From the NCBI GenBank assembly GCA_028819195.1, contig JAPPMF010000013.1:1-26426 (forward strand): 26,426 nucleotides of DNA. The letters run 5' to 3'. Below are positions 1-8,241 of this stretch, one piece after another (positions within the stretch are counted from its first letter, which is position 1; every line of letters starts with the position of its first letter). Source of the stretch: Bin55 sp028819195. Lineage in GTDB: Bacteria; Pseudomonadota; Gammaproteobacteria; Pseudomonadales; Azotimanducaceae. The translations under genes and the position numbers were made by a program. Under the pieces are notes generated by a model. The model was not told the DNA's origin. It ran no database searches and saw only the letters and a list, made by a program, of their open reading frames with translations.

Positions 1-93
1 TAAATTTTTTTCAAATTTATTGTCTCAATCAATTTATACACACATTCCTTAAGTACTTTCAAAGATCAAAGTACCATCGTTCAAGACATTCAA

Positions 94-1566
94 GTGGAAG
101 ATATAGACAAAGTCGAAGTTCTAGAATCTTCGGAACGAATGGAACAGATAGTCGATCACATCATTTCACATCACACATACAAGACCCACAGTCGGTCATT
201 TAACTCCATATTTTGTGTTTCGAGTATCAATACTCTGCTTCGTTACTACGAGATATTCAAGACCAAAAATATGGAAGGAGAGAAACGACTAAACATTGCC
301 ACGATTTTTTCGTATCACGCGAACGAGGACGATAGCGACCCTAGTGGTTCGCTCGACACTGACATATCTGATCCTGCCCACATGAAATCAGTAAATAAAC
401 ACAGTCGAGATCGTTTGCAAGACTGTATTGAGGATTACAACAAAACGTTCAAAACCAACTATTCCACGGACACCTTTTACCAATACTACCAGGACATCGG
501 AAAACGAGTTCGAAGACGTAAAGAAAACAAGAATACTGGACAGGGTATTGACATCCTGCTAGTCGTGAACATGTTCCTAACCGGTTTTGATAGTCGTTGG
601 TTAAACACGATTTATGTAGACAAGAATTTAAAGTATCACGGTTTGTTGCAAGCGTTTTCACGTACAAACCGTATCTTGGGAGTTAAAAAATCACATGGTA
701 ATGTGGTTTGTTACCGCAATTTAAAGAGCGCAACCGATGAATCAGTAGCCTTATTCGCAGACAAAAATGCCCTTGAGCACATTACGGTCGCCCCTTACAG
801 TGAGTATGTCGAGAAGTTTAATCTGGCAACTTCAGATTTGTTGCGACTCACTCCTAGTGTCGATAGCGTCAACGAACTTGAACGGGAAGAGGACAAGTAT
901 CGATTTGTCGAAATCTATCGGAATTTGTTGCGTTTAATGACAGATTTACGTACATTTTCTGATTTTAATCCTCAAGATCTTTCCATTGATATTCAAACAT
1001 TTGAGGACTACAAGAGCAAATACCTTGACTTGTACGAACAAGTTAAATTTGATCGTCAAACAGACAAGGTTTCGATCCTAGATTCCATCGATTTTGAAAT
1101 CGAACTCATTCGTCGCGACGAAGTGAACGTCAGTTATATTCTCGACTTATTAATCCAGATGCGTTTGGCGAGCGCAAAAGATAGTGAGCAGATACACAAG
1201 ACAATCATGTCAACATTAGAAAATGAACCACGTTTACGAAGCAAAAAAGAACTGATCAAACGGTTTGTCGAAGACCACTTGCCGAAAATACAGTCAAACG
1301 ATGACATCAGAGCTGAGTTTGGAAATTACATGTCCGTGGAACAACAGAAATCATTGCAGAGATTATGTGAAGAAGAAAACTTGATACGGGACAAGGTCGA
1401 CCGAGTGATTAGTAACGTTTTGTATACAAATAAAAAACCGCATCCAAAATCAGTATTTGCTTGCTTGGACGAGACACCGAAACTCACTGAACGTACAACG
1501 GTTAGAGAGAGAATTACCGACCGGATTCTTACTCTTGTTGATACATTCTTTGAAGGTATGGACTAA
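94..1566 (+). CDS. hsdR: Type I restriction enzyme subunit R (HsdR), C-terminal half only
   Basis: HsdR is the ATP-dependent translocase and nuclease subunit of type I restriction systems. Only the second helicase (RecA-like) domain and the C-terminal helical region are here. Visible landmarks are the 'FNSIFCVSSI' strand typical of the start of helicase domain 2, the motif V-like 'TGFDSRW', and motif VI 'QAFSRTNR' at 649-672. The rest (~300 residues) is helical and charged, as in EcoR124-type subunits, which are about 1000 residues long. The N-terminal nuclease and first helicase domain with Walker A/B are absent. The frame is open back to position 4 and closed by TAA at 1-3. The GTG at 94 is a nominal start without a Shine-Dalgarno, and HsdR-like sequence seems to continue upstream of it. 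No hsdM or hsdS is visible. It is probably a truncated or nonsense-interrupted remnant; the family call is secure, functionality is doubtful. Confidence 0.8.
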   Translation: MEDIDKVEVLESSERMEQIVDHIISHHTYKTHSRSFNSIFCVSSINTLLRYYEIFKTKNMEGEKRLNIATIFSYHANEDDSDPSGSLDTDISDPAHMKSVNKHSRDRLQDCIEDYNKTFKTNYSTDTFYQYYQDIGKRVRRRKENKNTGQGIDILLVVNMFLTGFDSRWLNTIYVDKNLKYHGLLQAFSRTNRILGVKKSHGNVVCYRNLKSATDESVALFADKNALEHITVAPYSEYVEKFNLATSDLLRLTPSVDSVNELEREEDKYRFVEIYRNLLRLMTDLRTFSDFNPQDLSIDIQTFEDYKSKYLDLYEQVKFDRQTDKVSILDSIDFEIELIRRDEVNVSYILDLLIQMRLASAKDSEQIHKTIMSTLENEPRLRSKKELIKRFVEDHLPKIQSNDDIRAEFGNYMSVEQQKSLQRLCEEENLIRDKVDRVISNVLYTNKKPHPKSVFACLDETPKLTERTTVRERITDRILTLVDTFFEGMD

Positions 1567-1636
1567 GCCCAAGCATACTTATATGTTTATCGGTTACGTC
1601 TAACTTAAATACGGCTGTCTCCAGAAATAAGACAAT

Positions 1637-2458
1637 ATGCCTGATAGAAATCAAAACTTAGATTGGAAATCTGTCTTCGCTATACACTGGCGGCGGGAAA
1701 ACTCTAAGAGTTTGTACCAAACCATTCCGAACCTGTCTCCCATCAATCTTGATGACTTATTGGAAATTGATCGTCAAAAAAACGCACTATTCAAAAATAC
1801 TAAACTTTTTTGTGAAGGATTCCCGGCAAATAATACCTTATTGTGGGGCGCAAGAGGGACAGGAAAATCGTCGTTAATCCACGCACTCCTAAACCATTTC
1901 GCGTCGCAAGGACTCCGGCTGATTGAAATTGAGAAACAGCATTTTCAGTGCATCCATTCGTTAATCGAAGATTTGTACGAAATGCCGTATAAATTTTTAA
2001 TCGTATGCGACGATCTTTCGTTCAGCGACAACGATTCAACCTTCATGGAAATTAAAAGTACGTTAGAAGGATCTGTATTTGATTCGACCGATAATATCCT
2101 TTTCTATGTGACTTCGAACCGACGTCACTTAGTTGCGGAACCTTTCTCGGACAATGAGCTTGCATACCAACAAGAAATTCATACGCACGATGTTTTTGAT
2201 GAAAGACTGTCGTTAGCTGATCGTTTCGGTTTATGGTTGTCATTTCACCCGTTTTCTCAGCAACAATACCTGAACATAGTCCATTTTTGGACGAACAAAC
2301 TTGCAAAAAAACACCAAGTCGCGATCACTTGCGAAAAGACACTTAAAGAGGATGCTATTCGATGGGTGATGGAGCGGAGAGGAGACCAAAGCGGCAGGAG
2401 TGCTCACCACTTTGCGAAGTCATGGATTGGAGATAAACTTTACAAGACGCTTGACTAG
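1637..2458 (+). CDS. DUF815 family AAA+ ATPase
   Basis: A 273-residue P-loop ATPase matching the DUF815 (COG2607) family, predicted cytoplasmic AAA+ proteins whose physiological role is not established. The sequence shows Walker A 'GARGTGKSS' at residues 71-79, a Walker B-like 'FLIVCDDLSF' around 120-129, a sensor-like 'FYVTSNRRHLV' segment, and the family-typical 'DRFGLWLSFHPFSQ' block followed by a helical lid. Length is normal for the family (about 250-300 residues). The start is ATG with only a weak purine-rich stretch upstream. It follows the hsdR fragment by 70 bp on the same strand and ends inside the -35 box of the tRNA-Glu promoter. I see no functional link with either neighbour; the family call is confident, the role unknown. 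Confidence 0.88.
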   Translation: MPDRNQNLDWKSVFAIHWRRENSKSLYQTIPNLSPINLDDLLEIDRQKNALFKNTKLFCEGFPANNTLLWGARGTGKSSLIHALLNHFASQGLRLIEIEKQHFQCIHSLIEDLYEMPYKFLIVCDDLSFSDNDSTFMEIKSTLEGSVFDSTDNILFYVTSNRRHLVAEPFSDNELAYQQEIHTHDVFDERLSLADRFGLWLSFHPFSQQQYLNIVHFWTNKLAKKHQVAITCEKTLKEDAIRWVMERRGDQSGRSAHHFAKSWIGDKLYKTLD

Positions 2459-2478
2459 TAATCCACAACACTTAAAAT
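2451..2478 (+). promoter_or_regulatory. Predicted sigma-70 promoter of tRNA-Glu
   Basis: TTGACT (2451-2456) and TAAAAT (2473-2478) are separated by 16 nt, each a 5/6 match to the sigma-70 boxes. Initiation would fall near 2485, a few bases before the mature tRNA 5' end at 2489. The -35 box overlaps the stop codon region of the DUF815 gene. Confidence 0.6.
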
Positions 2479-2488
2479 TTAAACCTGC

Positions 2489-2564
2489 GTCCCCTTCGTC
2501 TAGAGGCCTAGGACACTGGGTTTTCATCCCAGCAACAGGGGTTCGACTCCCCTAGGGGACGCCA
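2489..2564 (+). tRNA. tRNA-Glu (anticodon UUC), CCA encoded
   Basis: A complete cloverleaf can be folded by eye. The acceptor arms GTCCCCT and AGGGGAC pair over 7 bp; the anticodon stem is CTGGG/CCCAG with loop TTTTCAT, giving anticodon TTC at 2523-2525; the T-arm is CAGGG-GTTCGAC-TCCCC-like with the GTTCGA motif. Discriminator G is at 2561 and the CCA end is genomically encoded at 2562-2564. Length is 76 nt with CCA. The UUC anticodon reads GAA/GAG. Confidence 0.97.
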
Positions 2565-2578
2565 TTCCTTCAACTGAA

Positions 2579-2592
2579 ACTCTATATAGAGT
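2579..2592. other. 14-bp perfect palindrome just 3' of tRNA-Glu
   Basis: ACTCTATATAGAGT is a perfect palindrome starting 14 nt after the tRNA CCA end. It could be a weak 3'-end hairpin of the tRNA transcript or a protein-binding dyad. It lacks a following T-run, so it is not a classical terminator. Function is unknown. Confidence 0.35.
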
Positions 2593-2738
2593 ACGTCTGG
2601 GAGTGTTCCTAATCAACCCGATTCGAAGCAGTAATTGAGTGCGTTAAAACGCTAGTGTCGTGAGTTTCATATTGTTCAATCATCTATTGTTCACGAACAG
2701 CTTCCTTTCTCTCATTTGTTCAAGTCATTGCGACTAGT

Positions 2739-2769
2739 TAAAAAAGAAGCGAGTTCGAAAACTCGCTTC
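2739..2769 (-). terminator. Intrinsic terminator of the minus-strand metalloprotease gene
   Basis: A 10-bp perfect stem (GAAGCGAGTT at 2746-2755 and AACTCGCTTC at 2760-2769) closes a 4-nt loop. Read on the minus strand it is followed directly by a run of six or more T (the A-run at 2740-2745). It lies about 50 bp past the stop codon at 2817-2819. On the plus strand there is no clean T-run, so it mainly serves the minus strand. Confidence 0.85.
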
Positions 2770-2816
2770 ATGTTTAATTCGTTGAGTGTTACAGACTTAC
2801 GCCGGATAACTCATCA

Positions 2817-5800
2817 CTAGTCGTCTGTGTCGGGCGCTTTTTCCCAAAGTATCGATACGTCTACTCGATTATCTTTTGCACCATCTCGTAAATCTAAAGC
2901 CGGTAGATCTGAGCTCATAACTAAATTGACATAACCAATTCCACTGTTAAAGTCATTAGTCAGTAACGTTTGAGAGATGGTAATGTCAGCTTCGCCGTCG
3001 TCGTTCCAATCCCAAACGCAACTCTCTCCTAGTTCCCAATTGATTAAGCCCTGTTCAAAACTAGCGGAGATTGCATAAGCTCCTGGCTGCCGCGACTGTA
3101 TGGCGGATACGATGTTTACTGCTTTTTCAGTTGTAACGGGACCGAGTTGTGCTTCTAAGGCATCGAACGAGGCATACCGAACTTCGTTCGACAACCACGT
3201 CGAATACACACCTAAGAAACTGGGTTGCGAGTTTTCTCCACTTCCGTAGCAAATCGTGCCTCCGGTAACTCCATCTATTCGCCAGGCTTTGGTGTTTTCA
3301 ATGTCAAAACTATCGACAATCCCATCTTCGGTGCCGTCGTTCTTGTCGTGCGTCCCTAGTTCTGTCAAGTCAACTGCAAATATTGATTCGAACGCGCTAG
3401 GGTGAGAAAACGGTACTAATCTTGTGGAATTATTGCTAAATCCAAAATGACCTTCGTTAAAAGTAGGCGTACCAACCACGCGATAACTATTCGGTTTCGC
3501 TCTAAAATGACTTGTGCTCAATTGTTCCTGTGCTAATGCAGGATCATTCAGCACTGCGCGTATGTCACCAGATGTTAATACATAGGTGTCTCCCGTTAAG
3601 GGGACAGAAAGAAGTAAATCATCCGCGCCATCTTGATCAAGATCAGGTATCTGCTTTACCATCGATGCCCACGAATCGCTGTTCGCGCTTGTTTCGGCGA
3701 ATATCTGGTAAACCCCGTCGACACTAAGGACATCACTTAATGCGAGACGAGCCTCTTTCAATTCGGAAGATAAATCATGTAATATCTTCATGGGTATGAT
3801 CAACATTAATGGTACGCTCTCATCTGGCGGGGTGCCTTGTGGAGTTGCGTAATAATTAGTCAAAATTAATGAGGATTCGTTGTCAACTAACAGTCCGTGC
3901 ATTGATGTCGCGCCCCAACCAAATATCCATTGACCCAAATCGTTATAGATGCTGATGCACTCGTCGTAGTCCGAACATCCCGCATAATTGATTTTGCGAT
4001 CTTGTAATCCGTCTGACACATCGGCCTCAGACAGATTGTCGCCAATCAAAATATTGACGACTCCGTTGAATCCATTAGCAGTAGGAGTTTGCACAATCAG
4101 ATTTTTCATAGAATCGGCATTTTGACCATGCGAAGTGCTTCCGGTACGGAAGTAGGGGGGTGAGGCACCATAGAAAGTTCGTAACTCCCATCCAACTGAA
4201 CTCTCCGTAATTTGATTGATTTGTATAGTGTGATCGCGAGTGTTGTCTGCCTCATCTAAGCTTGGAATGTCAGACTTCGCGAAGAGATAGTGCGAATCCC
4301 TAGGTGATCCAGGACTACCACCCACAATCAACAACGACAGTTCGTTAGGTCTGTTGAAGCCAAAAAGTGTGAGTGGCTGTATGCTTCGCGGTTGTCTTGA
4401 AATAGGCTGCCACGCAGATTCGATCCGATAACTTTCGATCTTTGCACCTGCAAAATTATCTCCGATCCCATCGTTATTTTCATCTTGCCACTCAAACCGA
4501 TTATTCGGAAATGGATCCGCGTTGTCGCCTAGACCATCGCCATCGGAATCCGCCCATTCAAGGGCGTTCAATGGGTATCGGTCATTGACGTCAGCATACC
4601 CATCGTTGTCGTCGTCTGTATCACGGTTGTTACCGATTCCGTCTCCGTCTGAATCTAACCATTCCGTCGCATCGTTCGCAAAGGCATCTTGATTGTCGCC
4701 ATAACCATCGCCGTCAGTATCGTATTGTTCATTCGGATTAAGTGGAAAAGCATCTTCGGCATCTACCACACCGTCGTTATCGTCGTCAGGATCGAAACGA
4801 TTTACGATTCCATCATTGTCAGAGTCTTCTGGAAATTCATCGAGATGGTTGGCAATCCCGTCACCATCTAAGTCAGGATCGAATTCATCGGGGATCCCAT
4901 CACGATCTGTGTCTTCGGAGTAAGAAGCATTGGTCGGAAATGCATCAATCGCATCAGCAATACGATCGCCATCACGATCATAAATTGCTATGGTATGCAC
5001 AGGATAAGCGTCATAGCGATCTAAAGCGCCATCGTTATCGTCGTCCTCGTCCTTTAGGTTTAAGATACCATCGGCATCGGTATCGTCTAAATTGTTGTGT
5101 AAGGCCAGAAAATTGTTTGTAACACCGTCGGTTTTATCAATTGCACTATATGAAGCTGTATATAAAAAATTCAATCCACTATGCAAGTAGTAGTCATCTT
5201 CTTCAACATGATGAGCAAACAAGAAGTCCAACTGATTATCCCCATCAAGATCATTGAGAGAGGTGATTCCAGTGATCATTGAAGTTGCTCGCAGTCCAAT
5301 GATTGTGTTGAATACATGCGTATCGGCAGCATTTAGCGTGTCATTGATGGAAAAGTTTCCGTCACGACTCGATTCTTCTGAGTTGTCATGGTTAATGATG
5401 TCATTGAGCGAGAACGTTACACCTTGACTGAATGTTGCGTGATTAAACGAATAACTATTTTGTCCAGCCGTGTCAGATTGCAACAATCCTGAGGCGTGCT
5501 TACTTCGTAGTCGAAACGAAGTGTAAACCCAAACGTTGTCAATATCAGCCGAGCCGTCACTCAACCGTCCCGTTCCGTCTACCGTGCCGTCCGCGACATC
5601 TACAGCATCCAAACTGGAACTACCGACAACGTAATGGCGAGTTGTGTCGCCATTCCAAATCATAATTTCATCTCTGCCGTCAGCATCTATATCTGGTGTT
5701 GGATGTACAACTTCTCCGAAAGCTAGCACAAAATCAGATGAAAATTTGTAAGAACCGTATCCAGGTTGAAGAAGTTCACTTACTTCGACAACACCATCTT

Positions 5801-8180
5801 GTGCTGCATCGACGATATCCCATATTGCAACTAGATCTGTATTTAGCACATAAAGGGAACCACCCTCCATAAAATTAGATGGTCCGGCTTCGAACGAAAC
5901 ACCAATGGCTGGATAAATGTCACCCGTAACCGAACCAAGGTTAAAGACTGCTGCTTCGTCTTGAAAGTCACCCAAGTCTACCCGAAAACAAAACGGTATA
6001 TTTGCAATAAGAGTATCAAGTGCATTGGTTGTTCCGGTTGCCCCATCGAACGATTTGATGCCTTTAGTCGTTAAGAGGTATAAACTTAAATTATTTGCGT
6101 TATATCTCGAGCCAAGTACCGCTAGATCAGAAACACCGTCGTAGTCACGTTCAGCGATTTCTACAAGACCATGTAATTTGAAATCGGGATTATCACCAAT
6201 AAACCAGCAGGAATCGCTTGCGTTGCAATGTTCGATGTGAATGTTTCTATCACTAGTTCCATCTAATTGGTCAAATGTTTGTAGAGAACTGTGATCTGAT
6301 TGAATCAATACAAAACTATTTCTATAAGAAGCCACTAAATGGTCAGGATAACCATCTTCGGTAGCTGGTAAATGGTCTATCTTTAAGCCTAATTCGTCGC
6401 CCTCGGCGCTGCCATGAATGACCCAGGCGGTATCCGACGAGTGAATGGCATCCAGATTTATAGAAGAACGTGGTTTTCCATCCTGTATAAACATCGCGTC
6501 CCAATCCGTTCCAGACACAGAAAACAAACTTATTTGCCCAACATTTTCGTGAGAGCTACTATCTAAATGAGGTGCTGCAACGGCTAGATCTGCTTCGCCA
6601 TCGCCAGTTACATCATTAATCAATGTAACTGCATAACCAAACATAGCATCTTTATCCGAGCTAACAATCCGTCGAAGATTAACCATTTGGATAGTTGAAT
6701 CGAATGGATCATGATCATAAAGATTCTCGACTCCATCATTGTCTATGTCTGGGTCCTTGTTGTTACCAATACCGTCGCCATCAAAATCTGCCCACTCAGT
6801 CGGATCATCTGGAAACAAATCACTGTTATCACCCCAGCCATCGCCATCAGTATCCGTCCATTCGTTGGGGTCAACAGGGAAGGCATCATTTACTGCATCT
6901 ACCCCATCTCCATCAAAATCAAATCCAGCGGGTGGAGTACCAGTACTCGCAACTTGGAATCTAGTAATGTTGGAAGAAAGCACCGAATTCGCGCTTCTCT
7001 CGTGATTAGTCAATTCTTCAGAAATACCGCAAGGTTCACCATTACAATCGATAGCGGGATCAGAAAACTTGTCAATGTCGATCCCCCGATACAACCACGC
7101 GTAAGTCATGATTGTGCCAAATCTATTGTTAATTCCATGGCCTCGAGACCAATAGTAGGTACCGATTGCACCCTGAAGATAAGAGTGCCCCAAACCAATG
7201 AGATGACCGATTTCGTGCGCGGTTACATTGACGGGAAACAACGCTGGATTGAGATACACATGCGTCAAAATAGCCCGTGAACGCTCATGGATAAAACCCC
7301 GTCCACGCCAGCCGCCTATATCTTCAGCTATGCCTCCCAATCCGCCCGCTGGAGGGTGGAATACCACAATTAAATCAGCGCCGAATTCTTCTTGTACCGA
7401 TTGCTTTTGCGGACCGGGTAAAAAGAACCCTCGTAGGATCTCTGGAATCTCGGTATCGTCTCGAAAACCGACGATCCGATATTGTTTGTCAACGCCACTA
7501 TTCTGAAAGAAAAAGTTTGTTGTGTTAAAAACGTGGGAAGCTACATGTCTAGCGTCCCCTACTGTGTAGTTGTCCCTAATCCTTCGGTCATAAAGCACTG
7601 CTACATCGATTATGGGTGTATCCGGTGTGTTAGTTGCGTCGTTGGGATCGGTCCCCATAAAACGTTCATTAACGTCGTCTACTCCATCATGATCTGTATC
7701 AATCAAGAAGTTCATGTCAACTTTTGAAACGGCTGTAAACGGCGACTCAATTTCACCTTCAAACCACACAAAATCCAATAGAGAATTAGAATTGATTCGA
7801 GGTCCTTCGTGGAGTACAACTTCCAAAAACACCCGACCCTTAGGCAGTTCTCCTAATTCCACTTCATACTCAGCTGCCCTAAGTTTGGAGAACCCTGGTA
7901 ATGCTTGCTCTAGACTAGTCGTTCCGAGTAATAAGGTTCCGCGACGATGCAAGTCTGGGTCGTCATAGTGTCCTGTCATTGCGATCGTAATGTACAACTT
8001 GTCGGTATCTACCCCTTCAAAATTTTGTACCGCCAGTTTGACTGAGGCGGTTTTACCATCTTCACTTTCTAAGGTACAAGGACATTGGATTCCAACACGC
8101 GCCCATTGAAATTGGGCAGCGAGTGAAACTGAAAGAAAAATAACACAAACAGGTAAAACCCAGTATAGCAGTTTTTTCAT
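2817..8180 (-). CDS. Secreted metzincin-like metalloprotease with TSP3 and FG-GAP-like repeats
   Basis: A ~1787-residue exported protein. ATG at 8180 is chosen because it begins a classical signal peptide (MKK, then a hydrophobic core ending in 'SVSLAA'); an in-frame ATG at 8228 would add a 16-residue non-signal extension. Layout: beta-rich N-terminal domain (~25-155); a thrombospondin type 3-like Ca-binding motif (161-188); catalytic domain (~190-410) with zinc motif HEIGHLIGLGH at 322-332 and Met-turn candidate 'GTIMTY' (Met358), the metzincin (reprolysin-like M12B) signature; a TSP3 block (421-494); FG-GAP/beta-propeller-like segments (~500-1025); a second larger TSP3 block (1032-1242); then more FG-GAP-like sequence to the C-terminus. 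No sortase, PEP-CTERM or typical sorting tail was seen. It probably acts on or outside the cell surface and binds calcium. The substrate is unknown. It follows a membrane-protein gene and ends at a strong terminator. Confidence 0.85.
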   Translation of the reverse strand: MKKLLYWVLPVCVIFLSVSLAAQFQWARVGIQCPCTLESEDGKTASVKLAVQNFEGVDTDKLYITIAMTGHYDDPDLHRRGTLLLGTTSLEQALPGFSKLRAAEYEVELGELPKGRVFLEVVLHEGPRINSNSLLDFVWFEGEIESPFTAVSKVDMNFLIDTDHDGVDDVNERFMGTDPNDATNTPDTPIIDVAVLYDRRIRDNYTVGDARHVASHVFNTTNFFFQNSGVDKQYRIVGFRDDTEIPEILRGFFLPGPQKQSVQEEFGADLIVVFHPPAGGLGGIAEDIGGWRGRGFIHERSRAILTHVYLNPALFPVNVTAHEIGHLIGLGHSYLQGAIGTYYWSRGHGINNRFGTIMTYAWLYRGIDIDKFSDPAIDCNGEPCGISEELTNHERSANSVLSSNITRFQVASTGTPPAGFDFDGDGVDAVNDAFPVDPNEWTDTDGDGWGDNSDLFPDDPTEWADFDGDGIGNNKDPDIDNDGVENLYDHDPFDSTIQMVNLRRIVSSDKDAMFGYAVTLINDVTGDGEADLAVAAPHLDSSSHENVGQISLFSVSGTDWDAMFIQDGKPRSSINLDAIHSSDTAWVIHGSAEGDELGLKIDHLPATEDGYPDHLVASYRNSFVLIQSDHSSLQTFDQLDGTSDRNIHIEHCNASDSCWFIGDNPDFKLHGLVEIAERDYDGVSDLAVLGSRYNANNLSLYLLTTKGIKSFDGATGTTNALDTLIANIPFCFRVDLGDFQDEAAVFNLGSVTGDIYPAIGVSFEAGPSNFMEGGSLYVLNTDLVAIWDIVDAAQDGVVEVSELLQPGYGSYKFSSDFVLAFGEVVHPTPDIDADGRDEIMIWNGDTTRHYVVGSSSLDAVDVADGTVDGTGRLSDGSADIDNVWVYTSFRLRSKHASGLLQSDTAGQNSYSFNHATFSQGVTFSLNDIINHDNSEESSRDGNFSINDTLNAADTHVFNTIIGLRATSMITGITSLNDLDGDNQLDFLFAHHVEEDDYYLHSGLNFLYTASYSAIDKTDGVTNNFLALHNNLDDTDADGILNLKDEDDDNDGALDRYDAYPVHTIAIYDRDGDRIADAIDAFPTNASYSEDTDRDGIPDEFDPDLDGDGIANHLDEFPEDSDNDGIVNRFDPDDDNDGVVDAEDAFPLNPNEQYDTDGDGYGDNQDAFANDATEWLDSDGDGIGNNRDTDDDNDGYADVNDRYPLNALEWADSDGDGLGDNADPFPNNRFEWQDENNDGIGDNFAGAKIESYRIESAWQPISRQPRSIQPLTLFGFNRPNELSLLIVGGSPGSPRDSHYLFAKSDIPSLDEADNTRDHTIQINQITESSVGWELRTFYGASPPYFRTGSTSHGQNADSMKNLIVQTPTANGFNGVVNILIGDNLSEADVSDGLQDRKINYAGCSDYDECISIYNDLGQWIFGWGATSMHGLLVDNESSLILTNYYATPQGTPPDESVPLMLIIPMKILHDLSSELKEARLALSDVLSVDGVYQIFAETSANSDSWASMVKQIPDLDQDGADDLLLSVPLTGDTYVLTSGDIRAVLNDPALAQEQLSTSHFRAKPNSYRVVGTPTFNEGHFGFSNNSTRLVPFSHPSAFESIFAVDLTELGTHDKNDGTEDGIVDSFDIENTKAWRIDGVTGGTICYGSGENSQPSFLGVYSTWLSNEVRYASFDALEAQLGPVTTEKAVNIVSAIQSRQPGAYAISASFEQGLINWELGESCVWDWNDDGEADITISQTLLTNDFNSGIGYVNLVMSSDLPALDLRDGAKDNRVDVSILWEKAPDTDD
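4455..5087 (-). repeat. Central TSP3-like calcium-binding repeat block (coding)
   Basis: Residues 1032-1242 of the secreted protease consist of reiterated DxDxDG-x-D motifs with 'DAFP' and 'EWxDSDGDG' spacers, as in thrombospondin type 3 repeats. At DNA level this gives a degenerate repeat of CATCG/ATCGTC-type words on the plus strand, which explains the long antisense open frames here. Each DxDxDG loop is expected to bind Ca2+. Confidence 0.8.
6696..6920 (-). repeat. First TSP3-like calcium-binding repeat block (coding)
   Basis: Residues 421-494 of the secreted protease carry DFDGDGV, DTDGDGWGDN, DFDGDGIGNN and DIDNDGV loops with 'FPxDPxEW' spacers. It sits directly after the catalytic domain and before the first FG-GAP-like region. 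Confidence 0.75.
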
Positions 8181-8193
8181 AAAGGTATTCCGG

Positions 8194-8238
8194 TTAGTTA
8201 AACAAGGGTGAAAACAGGTTGCTAGCATTCAAATACAT
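8194..8238 (-). other. Possible 14-codon leader ORF between the two genes of the protease operon
   Basis: A strong Shine-Dalgarno GAGGAG (8250-8245), formed by the last two codons of the upstream gene, is 6 nt from ATG at 8238. That ATG opens a 14-codon frame ending TAA at 8196-8194, 13 nt before the protease ATG at 8180. The same Shine-Dalgarno is 16 nt from the alternative in-frame ATG at 8228 and too far from 8180. The arrangement would fit translational coupling, but a chance mini-frame cannot be excluded. Confidence 0.3.
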
Positions 8239-8241
8239 ACT

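Noticed and set aside
2640..2660. Small hairpin GCGTT-AA-AACGC after the tRNA
   Set aside because: The stem is only 5 bp with a 2-nt loop and no T-run, so it is not supported as a terminator.
4455..5087. Repetitive DNA resembling a tandem array or CRISPR
   Set aside because: Repeat units are degenerate, in-frame and explained by protein repeats; there are no constant direct repeats with unique spacers and no cas genes.
4689..5122. Long plus-strand open frames opposite the central TSP3 block
   Set aside because: They are antisense shadows: the DxDxDG codon pattern (GAY repeats) read backwards has few stops. Their translations are low-complexity Arg/His or Ile/Val runs without starts or Shine-Dalgarno sequences.
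6695..7280. Overlapping plus-strand open frames opposite the first TSP3 block and catalytic domain
   Set aside because: Same cause as above; the sense strand carries a clear zinc-protease motif and Ca-binding repeats.
8180..8228. Longer start (ATG 8228) for the secreted metalloprotease
   Set aside because: It adds 16 residues ahead of a textbook signal peptide; the ATG at 8180 gives MKK plus hydrophobic core directly.
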